From: Corynebacterium sp. | GTDB lineage: Bacteria > Actinomycetota > Actinomycetes > Mycobacteriales > Mycobacteriaceae | Length of the DNA: 64,000 nt | Reading direction: 5' to 3' | Assembly (NCBI RefSeq): GCF_030532325.1 | Contig: NZ_JAUNLS010000007.1 | Location: forward strand, 42,399-106,398 | Part shown: positions 55,929 to 64,000 of the stretch, one piece after another | Position numbering within the stretch: the stretch's first letter is position 1 | Layout of the letters: each line of letters begins with the position of its first letter | The notes under the pieces: model-generated | What the model saw: only the letters and a program-made list of their open reading frames with translations | The model's database searches: none | What the model was told of the DNA's origin: nothing | Translations under genes and position numbers: made by a program

Positions 55929-57475
55929 CCGCGCGGGGCGTCGACAATGCGCCACAGGTACCACAGCTGGGCATCGGCCATGCTCAGCGGGTAGACCTGG
56001 GAAATCTCATCGAGGCGGTTGCGCACCGTGTTGGCGTGGCGCCCCAGCCGTTTGGCGGCGCGCGGGATGGAAAACTCCTCCTGCACCCACGCGGTGAGCA
56101 CCTCCTGGGCCTCCTTGATGCCCTCGAGTGCGGCGTCCAGCGAGGCCACGCACTCCCCCAGGCGCAGGGAGCCCAACTGGGCGGCCGCGCGCGCCGCCGC
56201 CCCGCAGGCCTCAAAGAAGACGCTGGCGCTATCGCCGGCGTTTTGTGCATTGTCCACCGGCTTGTTCATGTCCACCCCGGCAATCGCCGCGGCCACCCGG
56301 GCCTCGCGCCAGGACACCACGCCGTCGGAGCGCGAGGAAAAGCAGGCGGACACCCCCACCGGCGCGGGCAGAGCGCCCACCACCGCATCCACGCCGGGGC
56401 CGTCGGCCACGAGCACGGCGATGCGCCCATCCACGTAGCCGGCCAGGAGAGGAATCATCTCCCGCTCCGCGGCGGCGGTCACCGGCATGAGGAATTCCTG
56501 GCGGTGCACCTCGTTGACCGTGCCGGCGTGGATGAGGCGCAGCTGGGCGCGCCCGGAAAAGCCGCGGCGCTCCAGGGCCTCGGCCAGCCCGTCCTTGTTG
56601 GCGTCCAGCCTGGTCAGGCGCAACAGAATCTCCGTGGAGCCCATCACTCGGTCCTGGCTGTGGTGGCGGCGGGCCTCCACCAGGGTGCCGAGCACGTCGC
56701 GCAGCGCTATCGCCGCTGGTGCTGCAGCATCGGGGATCCGATCGTTGCGCCGGCCTCGCACCACCCACAGAGTCTCCCCGCCCACCTGCACGGCGGGGTT
56801 CACCCCGGCCTGGATGGCGCGCAGGGCCCAGCGCCCGGAGCGGTAGCTGAGCTCGGTGCCGGCTTCGCGAATCAGGGTGCGCACGATGGAGCGCGCGGGC
56901 AGCTCCCCCACCGAGGCACGGATGTCGCCGTCGAGGGTGACGATGAGCGCGGCCTCGCCGGTCAGCGCCGCGTAGCGCGCCAGCATCTCCTGCTCCGGGT
57001 TGGCGGTGGCCAAGGCACTGCTGAGCGCTTCCACCGCGCTGAGCCGGCGCCACTCGCGGATGTTGGGCTGCTTGCGAATCTGCGCGTCCACGCAAGCTCG
57101 CAGCTCGGCGTGGGTCAGCCCCTCCCCGGCCACGAAGACCGGAGGGAGATCGCGGGTGGGCCCACTGACGTGGGTCTGCGCGGGCGGCGGGCCAAACCAC
57201 ACGAAGGCCGCCGCGTGCGGGCGGCTGCGCACCAGCACAGCGAGCTCGCCGTCCGCCGGGGTGGCGGAGATCAGCCAGGGCCGTGCGATGTTGCCCGCTT
57301 CTGCGGCCGCCCCAGCATCCCCGGTGTCCGGGGCGCTCTCGGCATAGGTGAGCAGACCAGCCAGGGGCGCGTCGGCGTCGGGCTGCGCCCCCGCGTAGCC
57401 GGCCAGCTGCAGGCGTGGTTCGGCATGGAGGACATCGCCAAGCGTCAGGCCCGGAAAATCCTTATGTCTATTCAT
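55925..57475 (-). CDS. PucR-family transcriptional regulator 2
   Basis: 516 aa, GC-rich. The N-terminus is a divergent PucR-like domain, followed by a GGDEF-like middle (LVEARRHHSQDRVMGSTEILLRLTRLD) and HTH_30 at the end (FSIPRAAKRLGRHANTVRNRLDEISQVYPLSM). Divergent from hyuA across 182 bp and thus a likely regulator of hyuAB. Convergent with the YkvI gene, 4-bp overlap of stop codons. Confidence 0.88.
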   Translation of the reverse strand: MNRHKDFPGLTLGDVLHAEPRLQLAGYAGAQPDADAPLAGLLTYAESAPDTGDAGAAAEAGNIARPWLISATPADGELAVLVRSRPHAAAFVWFGPPPAQTHVSGPTRDLPPVFVAGEGLTHAELRACVDAQIRKQPNIREWRRLSAVEALSSALATANPEQEMLARYAALTGEAALIVTLDGDIRASVGELPARSIVRTLIREAGTELSYRSGRWALRAIQAGVNPAVQVGGETLWVVRGRRNDRIPDAAAPAAIALRDVLGTLVEARRHHSQDRVMGSTEILLRLTRLDANKDGLAEALERRGFSGRAQLRLIHAGTVNEVHRQEFLMPVTAAAEREMIPLLAGYVDGRIAVLVADGPGVDAVVGALPAPVGVSACFSSRSDGVVSWREARVAAAIAGVDMNKPVDNAQNAGDSASVFFEACGAAARAAAQLGSLRLGECVASLDAALEGIKEAQEVLTAWVQEEFSIPRAAKRLGRHANTVRNRLDEISQVYPLSMADAQLWYLWRIVDAPRG

Positions 57476-57504
57476 TCACACATTCCCTATAGTGCTACAG
57501 ATTA

Positions 57505-57631
57505 CAATGGAGATTTTATCGAGCACCACACGCTGCGGTTATGGAAGAAAGTGACAACTTTGCGCGCGAAATTCACTTTTTCTCCATTGAAGTTTGCGGC
57601 ACCGTCGCCAAATGTTGATAATCACATCAAC
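57505..57631. promoter_or_regulatory. inverted repeats between PucR2 and hyuA
   Basis: CAATGGAGA (57505-57513) and TCTCCATTG (57581-57589) form a 9-bp perfect inverted repeat 67 bp apart, suggestive of looping. GTTGA-N8-TCAAC (57614-57631) lies 26 bp before the hyuA start. The spacer is AT-rich. Candidate operators. Confidence 0.55.
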
Positions 57632-57657
57632 CCCCGGAATGTAAGTGAGGTCACATC

Positions 57658-59718
57658 ATGCCTAATCCGCAGAAGCCCTTCCGCGTCGCAGTCGACGTCG
57701 GCGGAACGTTCACGGACGTCGCCATCGTCAACACGCAGACCAACGAGCTCAAGGTTGCCAAGGTCCCCTCCACCCCGGATGACCCAATGCGCGCAGTCAT
57801 GGATGGCCTCCAGCAGGGCAACGTGGCCCTGAACCAGGTAGAGGTCTTCAGCCACGGCACCACCGTGGCCACCAACGCGCTCATCCAGCGCCGCTTCCCG
57901 CAAGCAGCGCTGGTGACCACCAAGGGATTCCGCGACGTGCTGGAAATCCGCGACGGCACCAAGGACGAGCTGTGGGATGCCTACGAGGACGTCGGAGATC
58001 CCTACATCCGCCGCCGCGACCGCTACGAGGTCACCGAGCGCATTGACTACGACGGCGTGGTGGTCGAGCCCCTCAACGAGGACGAAGCCCGCGACCTCGC
58101 CCGCATCCTGGCCCGCAAGAAGGTCGAGACCGTGGCGATCTGCTTCATCAACTCCCACGCCAACGCCGCCCACGAGGAGCGCATGGCCGAGATCTTGCGC
58201 GAGGAGCTTCCCGACGCCTCCATCTCCACCTCCTCCGAGATCCTCCCCGAGATCTTCGAATACGAGCGCTTCTCCACCACCGTGTCCAACGCGGTGCTCG
58301 CGCCCCTAGTGGCCGGCTACGTCAACCGCCTCTCCCAACAGCTGGCCGAGGGCGGCTACGAAGGCGACCTGCTCCTGCTGCACTCCGGCGGCGGCTCCAT
58401 GACCCCGCAGATGGTCACCCGCTACCCCGTGCGCCTGGCCGCCTCCGGCATCGCCGCCGGCGCCATTGCGGTCCAGGACATCGCTACCCGCTGCGGCTAC
58501 CGCAACGCGCTGGGCCTGGAGATGGGCGGCACCTCCACCGACATCGCGTTGGTCTACGAGGGTGATATCCGCATCACCAAGCAGTGGCAGGTGGAGTACG
58601 GCTTCCCCATTACCTTCCCTTCCATCGAGGTGGGCACCATCGGCGCCGGCGGCGGCTCCCTGGCCTGGATCGACGAGGCCGGCTCGCTGCGCAACGGCCC
58701 GCAGTCCGCGGGCGCTGACCCGGGACCCGTGTGCTACGAGCGCGGCGGCACCGACGCCACCAACACCGACGCCAACGTGGTGCTCGGCCGCCTGGGCACC
58801 GCGCTCATCGGCGGTGAGCTGCAGCTCAACAAGGACGCCGCCCGCGAGGCCGTGCGCACCACCGTGGCCGAGCCGCTGGGCCTGGACTTGGAGACCGCCG
58901 CCGAGGACATCATCAAGGTGGCCAATGCCAACATGGCCGACGCCGTGCGCCTGCTATCGATCCGCCGCGGCTACGACCCCCGCGACTTCGTGCTCGTCGT
59001 CGGCGGCGGCGCCGGCGCCCTGCACGGCGCCGAGGTGGCCCGCGATCTCTCCATCCCCACCGTCGTGGTACCGCCACACCCGGGCGTTACCTCCGCCCAG
59101 GGCTGCCTCCTGGTGGATATCCGCCACGACCTGAGCAAGATGTACCAGGCCGCCGTGGAGGACATCAACTCCGACGAGCTGCGCGCGGCCTACAAAGAGC
59201 TGGCCACCGAGGCCCGCGAGCGACTCGCCCACGAGGGGGTTCCCCAGGAACGCATGAAGCTCAAGTTCACCGCCTCCATGCGTTACCGCGGCCAGTGGCG
59301 CTCGCTGACCGTGGAGATCCCGGACTCCGAGTCCCCGCTGGCCGATGCCATCGAGCTCTTCCACGACGAGCACGAGCGCGAGTACTCCTTCTCCCGGCGC
59401 GACGGCGCAGTGGAGTTCTACCAGATTGGCCTGGTGGCCATCGGCGAGTTGGAAAGCCCGCCCTTCGCCCGCTACGAGGTCCACGAGCACGAGGCCGGCG
59501 AGCCGGAGACCTACCGCGACGTCTACTTCTCCTCCAACGGCGGCTGGGCGCGCGTGCCCGTCTACCAGCGCACGGAGCTCTCCGCCGGCGCCCGCCTGCA
59601 CGGCCCAGCCATCATCGACCAGTTCGACGCCACCACCGTCATTCCGCCGGGAGACACCGCCGAGATCGACGAATGGTCCAACATCCGCATCCACATCGGC
59701 GCTGCGGACAACAGCTAG
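57658..59718 (+). CDS. hyuA: hydantoinase/oxoprolinase family subunit A (HyuA-like)
   Basis: 686 aa ASKHA-fold ATPase subunit. N-terminal phosphate loop VDVGGTFTDVAIV, HGTTVATNALIQR, LEMGGTSTDIALV, ADPGPVCYERGG, and C-terminal VIPPGDTAEID. Works with HyuB in ATP-dependent opening of hydantoins, 5-oxoproline, or carboxylation of ketones (acetone/acetophenone carboxylases are homologues). The small third subunit of acetone carboxylase is not encoded nearby. GAGG lies 7 nt before the ATG. 29-bp gap to hyuB. Confidence 0.92.
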   Translation: MPNPQKPFRVAVDVGGTFTDVAIVNTQTNELKVAKVPSTPDDPMRAVMDGLQQGNVALNQVEVFSHGTTVATNALIQRRFPQAALVTTKGFRDVLEIRDGTKDELWDAYEDVGDPYIRRRDRYEVTERIDYDGVVVEPLNEDEARDLARILARKKVETVAICFINSHANAAHEERMAEILREELPDASISTSSEILPEIFEYERFSTTVSNAVLAPLVAGYVNRLSQQLAEGGYEGDLLLLHSGGGSMTPQMVTRYPVRLAASGIAAGAIAVQDIATRCGYRNALGLEMGGTSTDIALVYEGDIRITKQWQVEYGFPITFPSIEVGTIGAGGGSLAWIDEAGSLRNGPQSAGADPGPVCYERGGTDATNTDANVVLGRLGTALIGGELQLNKDAAREAVRTTVAEPLGLDLETAAEDIIKVANANMADAVRLLSIRRGYDPRDFVLVVGGGAGALHGAEVARDLSIPTVVVPPHPGVTSAQGCLLVDIRHDLSKMYQAAVEDINSDELRAAYKELATEARERLAHEGVPQERMKLKFTASMRYRGQWRSLTVEIPDSESPLADAIELFHDEHEREYSFSRRDGAVEFYQIGLVAIGELESPPFARYEVHEHEAGEPETYRDVYFSSNGGWARVPVYQRTELSAGARLHGPAIIDQFDATTVIPPGDTAEIDEWSNIRIHIGAADNS

Positions 59719-59747
59719 AGAACAACCACTCACCAGGAGGAACACCC

Positions 59748-61745
59748 ATGTCTACCCCCACCGCTTCACGCCGCACGCTCGATCCCGTGACCTTTGAGGT
59801 GCTTAAGAACGCCTTTGCCACCTCGGTCAACCTCATGTCCGAGCAGATCCTGCGCACCTGCTATTCCTTTGTCATCTACTCCCGCGACTTCTCCTCCGCG
59901 CTGTGCGACGCCGAGGGCAACACCGTCATGCAGGGCGATCAAGACATCGCCGTGCACGTGGGCACCTTGCACTTCCAGTGCCAGGCGGTGCTCAAGGAGT
60001 TCGGCGAGGACATCAACGAGGGCGACGTCTTCTGCGTCAACGACCCCTACCAGGGCGGCACCCACATGAATGATGTCTCGTTCCTGCGCCCCATCTTCTT
60101 CGGCGGCGAGCTGCTCGCCTTCGCGCAGAACAAGGGACACTGGGCCGACGCCGGCGGCACCGTTCCGGGCTCCTTCGACGTCTCCGCCAAGGAATACTAC
60201 TCCGAGGGCCTGCGCATCACCCCGGTGCGCCTATGGCACGAGGGCCGCTTCCTCGAAGACGTGGCCAAGATGATGGCCGCCAACACCCGCAGCCCCGAAA
60301 TCGTGCTCGGTGACCTCAAGGCCCAGGCCGAGGCCACCGCCGTGTGCGAGCGCGAGATCCTGCGCCTGGTGGATAAGTACGGCCCGGACGTCATCCGCAC
60401 CGCCCTGCGCGAGGTCCAAGACTACGTCGAGGACATCGTCTCCTCCCGCGTCAAGGAGCTTCCCGACGGCGAATGGTCCACCGTGGACTACATCGACCTG
60501 GACCCGGCCAAGGAGGAATCCCTGGTTCCCATCAAGGTCACCATGCGCATTCAAGGCGGGCGCCTTTCCTACTCCCTCGACGGCTCCGCGCCGGCGGTGT
60601 CCAGCTTCCTCAACGCCGGCTACGGCTCGGCCTTCTCCGGCATCGTGGCCGGCACCAAAACCTTCTTCCCGGACGTCCCACTCAACTCCGGCCTCTACCG
60701 CGCGATGGACGTGGACCTCGGGCCGGAGGGCACCGTGGTCAACGCCGGCCTGCCACACGCCGTCACCGGCTTTTGCTCCGGGCCCTACGAGAAGATCATG
60801 AATGCCGTCTTCGAGCTGTGGTCCCAGCTCATCCGCGAGCGCGCCCTGGCTTGCTCCTTCAACCTGGAATACCTGCTCATCGGCGGCTGGGACACCCGCG
60901 AGGTGGACGTCAACGCCGAGGGCCCGCGCGATAAGGGCGAGTTCTTCATGTGGTACGACTGGATGGCCGGCGGCTGGGGCGGGCGCACCGACCGCGACGG
61001 CTCCTCCGCCACCGCGCCGGTCTTCGGACCCGGCCTGGCCGTGCAGCCCATCGAGGGCCAGGAGCGCCTCTCCCCGGTGCTCACCAGCCACCACAGCCTG
61101 GTCACCGATTCCGGCGGACCCGGCGAGTTCCGCGGCGGCGTGGGCGTGTCCAAGGGCGGCACGCTGACGGATTGCACCAACTCCGTGATGAGCTACTGCT
61201 GCGACCGCTCCCGCTCTGTGACCTGGGGAATCGAGGGCGGTCTGCCCTCCATCCCGCAGGGCGTGTGGCTCAACCGCGGCACCGAGGATGAGCGCTTTTT
61301 GGGCACGCTCTTCTCCAACGTGGAGATCGCCCCGGGCGATACCTTCGAGCGCCCCTCGGCAGGCGGCGGTGGCTTCGGCGACCCGCTCAAGCGCGACACC
61401 ACCGCCGTACTGGAGGACGTCATCGACGGCTACGTCTCCGTCGAGCGTGCCGCCAAGGACTACGGCGTGGTCATCAAGGCCATCGACCCGGAGATCGATC
61501 ACTACGAGCTCGACGAGTCCGCCACCACCGCCCTGCGCGAGGAGCAGCGCTCCACCCGCCGCGCCAAACTCGAGGAGGATCCAGAGTCCGTGGCCGCCAA
61601 GTACGCCGCCGGCGAGCTGGACCAGCTGGACCTGGTGCGCCACTACGGCGTCATCCTGGACTGGGCCACCGGCGAGCTGCTGCCGAACACCACCGCGCAG
61701 TACCGCGAGCAGATGCTCAAGCGCAGTGTGGCTGGTTGGGACTAA
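59748..61745 (+). CDS. hyuB: hydantoinase/oxoprolinase family subunit B (HyuB-like)
   Basis: 665 aa. HyuB core: FEVLKNAFATSVNLMSEQILRTCYS, IAVHVGTLHFQCQAVL, NDPYQGGTHMNDVSFLRPIF, SLVTDSGGPGEFRGGVGV and GGGGFGDPLKRD. Partner of HyuA. The frame is open further upstream inside hyuA, but ATG 59748 has AGGAGG 7 nt before it and starts the domain. A bidirectional terminator follows. Confidence 0.92.
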   Translation: MSTPTASRRTLDPVTFEVLKNAFATSVNLMSEQILRTCYSFVIYSRDFSSALCDAEGNTVMQGDQDIAVHVGTLHFQCQAVLKEFGEDINEGDVFCVNDPYQGGTHMNDVSFLRPIFFGGELLAFAQNKGHWADAGGTVPGSFDVSAKEYYSEGLRITPVRLWHEGRFLEDVAKMMAANTRSPEIVLGDLKAQAEATAVCEREILRLVDKYGPDVIRTALREVQDYVEDIVSSRVKELPDGEWSTVDYIDLDPAKEESLVPIKVTMRIQGGRLSYSLDGSAPAVSSFLNAGYGSAFSGIVAGTKTFFPDVPLNSGLYRAMDVDLGPEGTVVNAGLPHAVTGFCSGPYEKIMNAVFELWSQLIRERALACSFNLEYLLIGGWDTREVDVNAEGPRDKGEFFMWYDWMAGGWGGRTDRDGSSATAPVFGPGLAVQPIEGQERLSPVLTSHHSLVTDSGGPGEFRGGVGVSKGGTLTDCTNSVMSYCCDRSRSVTWGIEGGLPSIPQGVWLNRGTEDERFLGTLFSNVEIAPGDTFERPSAGGGGFGDPLKRDTTAVLEDVIDGYVSVERAAKDYGVVIKAIDPEIDHYELDESATTALREEQRSTRRAKLEEDPESVAAKYAAGELDQLDLVRHYGVILDWATGELLPNTTAQYREQMLKRSVAGWD

Positions 61746-61764
61746 GCAAGTTAATTGATCAGTT

Positions 61765-61808
61765 AATCGCGATAACCTCCCCCTTTTTGGGCACGGGTTA
61801 TCGCGATT
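61765..61808. terminator. bidirectional terminator between hyuB and PucR3
   Basis: AATCGCGATAACC (61765-61777) pairs with GGTTATCGCGATT (61796-61808), 13-bp stem, 18-nt loop containing CCCCCTTTTTGGG. Lies between convergent genes. Confidence 0.85.
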
Positions 61809-61832
61809 GCTCTTTGCGCTCCTGCTGCGCTC

Positions 61833-63716
61833 TTAGTTGACTTGATACGTGGTTGCCAACGCCGTCAACGCCAATTGCAGGTCCAAGAGCCTCATTCCTT
61901 CGTTCCACCCCGGGCCCAGCAAATCCTCCACCTTGCGCGTCCTGTGGCGCACAGTGTTGACGTGAACGAAGAGCTCTTGCGCTACAGCCGAGACCGAAAA
62001 CTGATGAGACACCAAAGAACGGACCGTAGAGACGAGATCGGTGGACTTCTCGCGGTCATAGCGAATCAATGCCCCAATGGTCCCGTCAACGAGGGACTCC
62101 CGCTGCTGTGGAGTCAACTGGGTTAGGAGTCTCAGTGATTGTGGGAGTGATGCCTCAGTAAACCATCCGTTGCGAGCCGATATTTTGAGGGCGCGAATAT
62201 CTTCAAGAATGCGCATGCACTCGCGATATTTTTCCCTCGCTCCTCCTACACCAGTGAACTCTTCCGATAGCTGGCCCACCACCGCATGGGCCCCGAACTC
62301 AAACCTGTGAGATATATCCTCAAGCATTTTCACTAAGCGCTCGGCGCGTCCCAAAAGTCCGATGTGTTCTTGTGAAATGCCGATCAACACATCGCCCCGA
62401 GACAGCCTCTTGCACTCATCAGCAAAGCTCATCAAGTCCGCTTCCTCTCCCCCAAACACAGCAAGACGCGTTGGCTTGTCGTCAACCAGTTCAAAGTCCG
62501 CGAGTAGGTCTCTTTGACGCCGGGAGAGGTTGAATAGTCCCACATCCATGAGCGCGAAGAACAAGTTCGATAGTTCAATTGAGCGCTGAGAGCCCGCTTC
62601 AGACTCAGCACTGTCTCTTACGCTGAGCATTTGCGCTGCCGCTACGCAAAGCTTCGGGCCAAATCCCTCGGGAACCGGTTGAGCCATGACAGCGCCCCAC
62701 GGCCGGCCTCCCCGAACGATTGCGGATACGAAAGCACCATTTTCCTCTTCCGAAATAGTTGTGTTCTCCCCCGCAATACCCGCGTTTCGCACATGTTGTT
62801 CAGCTCGCAGATACACGCCACCACGAGGAGATCCATGACTGCTAAAAGCGGATAGTTCTTCGACACTGATGACCTCAACTCGAATGCCTAGAGACTCACT
62901 AAGGAATGCTCCAAGCTTTGCCTCAGCAGAAGACTCACAAGCAATGGACATGAGGGACTCAAGTCCCTCTTGGTGTCTATCCAATTCCTCCTTGCTAGCG
63001 CTTAATTCATCAAGGCCACATTCATACTTGGTGAGTTTTTGAAGGAAGTGATGACGCTCATCCGCCCTCGTCACCACCGCCTCCACCTGAGTCGCAAGCT
63101 GCTCCAAAATGTAAATGTCACCAGTGTGGTAGATGCGCTCGTATCTGTCGGCAACGAAGAGAACTTGGAAGGCATTTTCCGTTTCAATCGGGATTCCTAG
63201 CGCAGCCCGCATCCCTTCCCGCTTAATCGCAGTATCAAGTTCGGGATCATGCACAAAGCTGCTGTCCCGCAAATAATTGGCTACCTGCAACGGAGCTGCG
63301 ACGCGGTAAATCTCATAAAAGAGTCCATCACCACTGGGAGATGCCTCCTGTAGTTCCGTGGTCCAAATTCCGCTGGACAGCATAATGCTTGCGCGGTCCG
63401 CTTCTTCATCGAGCTCCATCACAAAAGCCGCATCCGAGCCAAGCATCTGGCGTGCGAGAGAAAGAATTCTTCCCAAGGATGTTTCAAGGTCCGCATCCGC
63501 CGTTGTGTCGACTGAAAGATCAGCAATTTCTGAGACCAGGTTCCTGAGCCGCCGTGTCGAGTCGGCACGGATATTCACTGCCAGGAGAACTTCATGTAGC
63601 GCTGGAAACTCTGCTGCCTCGACAGCCTCTCGGAGTTCTTCCCTAAAGCTCACTGGCGTTAGTTGGAGCGCCTTCCTACACAGATTCGTGAGCGAATCAG
63701 CATCAAATCGAGACAT
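61833..63716 (-). CDS. PucR/CdaR-type regulator 3 with GAF domain
   Basis: 627 aa. A GAF domain (about 75-210: LGRILSLARQMLGSDAAFVMELD ... AALGIPIETENAFQVLFVADRYERIYHTGD read in part) replaces the PucR N-domain. A GGDEF-like middle and HTH_30 (FSVSAVAQELFVHVNTVRHRTRKVEDLL) end the protein. GC is visibly lower than in neighbouring genes (AT-rich third positions), suggesting recent acquisition. Divergent from the thiolase fragment. Confidence 0.85.
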   Translation of the reverse strand: MSRFDADSLTNLCRKALQLTPVSFREELREAVEAAEFPALHEVLLAVNIRADSTRRLRNLVSEIADLSVDTTADADLETSLGRILSLARQMLGSDAAFVMELDEEADRASIMLSSGIWTTELQEASPSGDGLFYEIYRVAAPLQVANYLRDSSFVHDPELDTAIKREGMRAALGIPIETENAFQVLFVADRYERIYHTGDIYILEQLATQVEAVVTRADERHHFLQKLTKYECGLDELSASKEELDRHQEGLESLMSIACESSAEAKLGAFLSESLGIRVEVISVEELSAFSSHGSPRGGVYLRAEQHVRNAGIAGENTTISEEENGAFVSAIVRGGRPWGAVMAQPVPEGFGPKLCVAAAQMLSVRDSAESEAGSQRSIELSNLFFALMDVGLFNLSRRQRDLLADFELVDDKPTRLAVFGGEEADLMSFADECKRLSRGDVLIGISQEHIGLLGRAERLVKMLEDISHRFEFGAHAVVGQLSEEFTGVGGAREKYRECMRILEDIRALKISARNGWFTEASLPQSLRLLTQLTPQQRESLVDGTIGALIRYDREKSTDLVSTVRSLVSHQFSVSAVAQELFVHVNTVRHRTRKVEDLLGPGWNEGMRLLDLQLALTALATTYQVN

Positions 63717-63872
63717 AGAGTTTGTCCTTTTCTACAAGACCAACCACAAAGATTGTGTTTTCAGACACTTTATCCTTGTGATCTGTCATGCAAAACTATT
63801 TGACACGTGATTGGCATCACGCTCATTGCGACCAATCGCTTCTCATCTCATCGATGTGGAAAGGATTACTCC
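63717..63872. promoter_or_regulatory. intergenic region between PucR3 and thiolase start
   Basis: AT-rich. GATTGG (63809-63814) and CCAATC (63832-63837) form an inverted repeat; TTGACA at about 63800 is a -35 candidate without a clear -10 at 17 bp. AAGGA is 7 nt before the thiolase ATG. Confidence 0.45.
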
Positions 63873-64000
63873 ATGTCTCACCCCAATGCCGCAGTCATCA
63901 CGGCCGGCGCACGGATCCCAATCGGCAGAAGAGGAGGTGCACTCGCAGGGTTGCGTCCGTTAGCGTGGTGTATCTGTGACCCGGGGTTGTGCTCATGTCG
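63873..64000 (+). CDS. thiolase family protein N-terminus, probably interrupted
   Basis: From ATG 63873 (AAGGA 7 nt upstream) the product begins MSHPNAAVITAGARIPIGRR and GGALAGLRP, the usual N-terminus of acetyl-CoA acetyltransferases. Expected residues such as DDLAA do not follow; the frame continues as LAWCICDPGLCSC to the edge. This suggests an insertion or rearrangement at about 63957-63962. The gene is open at the window end, so intact, pseudogene and IS-disrupted states cannot be separated here. Confidence 0.55.
   Translation, partial: MSHPNAAVITAGARIPIGRRGGALAGLRPLAWCICDPGLCSC

Noticed and set aside
59295-59747. Upstream extension of hyuB to 816 aa
   Set aside because: It overlaps hyuA out of frame and is Arg-rich nonsense; ATG 59748 has AGGAGG.

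Overview
The window is a chromosomal segment of a high-GC actinobacterium, almost certainly a Corynebacterium. The evidence is gene order as much as gene content: adnA-adnB, sigH-rshA beside a WhiB1-type gene (whcE), secA, hpf, comF, lpqB-mtrB-mtrA-tmk, manA, a phosphomannomutase, whiB2, a GDP-mannose pyrophosphorylase, wbbL and an LCP gene occur in the arrangement known from Corynebacterium and Mycobacterium. The species cannot be named from this window.

Layout. Positions 1-9.5 kb hold DNA-end processing (AdnAB motor-nuclease), a truncated potassium channel, and the actinobacterial orphan families TIGR02569, DUF3152 and DUF3107. From 9.6 to 20.3 kb come a DEAD-box helicase, a beta-propeller-like anchored protein, the redox-stress unit whcE / bL37 / rshA / sigH, YbaK, an HMCES/YedK protein, aroA, rsgA, and small conserved genes. 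From 20.4 to 30.8 kb lie secA, hpf, comF and the lpqB-mtrB-mtrA-tmk operon, all on the minus strand. From 31 to 47.6 kb are envelope and nucleotide-sugar functions (manA, pmmA, GDP-Man pyrophosphorylase, wbbL, LCP ligase), whiB2, fprA, and an inserted pair of paralogous, probably surface-anchored, proline-rich repeat proteins.

From 48.9 kb to the right edge the character changes to an accessory catabolic region. It carries three PucR-type regulators, a GabT-like aminotransferase, a Baeyer-Villiger-type flavin monooxygenase translationally coupled to an HSL-type esterase, a YkvI-type transporter, a hydantoinase/oxoprolinase (HyuA-HyuB) pair, and the start of a thiolase gene that loses thiolase similarity after about 29 codons. 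A plausible reading is uptake and breakdown of a nitrogenous or ketone-bearing carbon source, but the substrate cannot be deduced.

Expression signals. Many genes have a TANNNT -10 box 7-8 nt upstream of the start codon with no Shine-Dalgarno site, which is the signature of leaderless mRNAs (rhlE, sigH, ybaK, yedK, aroA, the TobH-like gene, DUF3499, metallopeptidase and others). yedK and aroA share one -10 element on opposite strands. Other points worth a second look are: mtrB, whose conserved N-terminus has no ATG/GTG/TTG start; tandem duplications across the stop codons of four genes; a double palindrome between the surface-protein paralogues; and anomalous codon use limited to the two mannose-activation genes.
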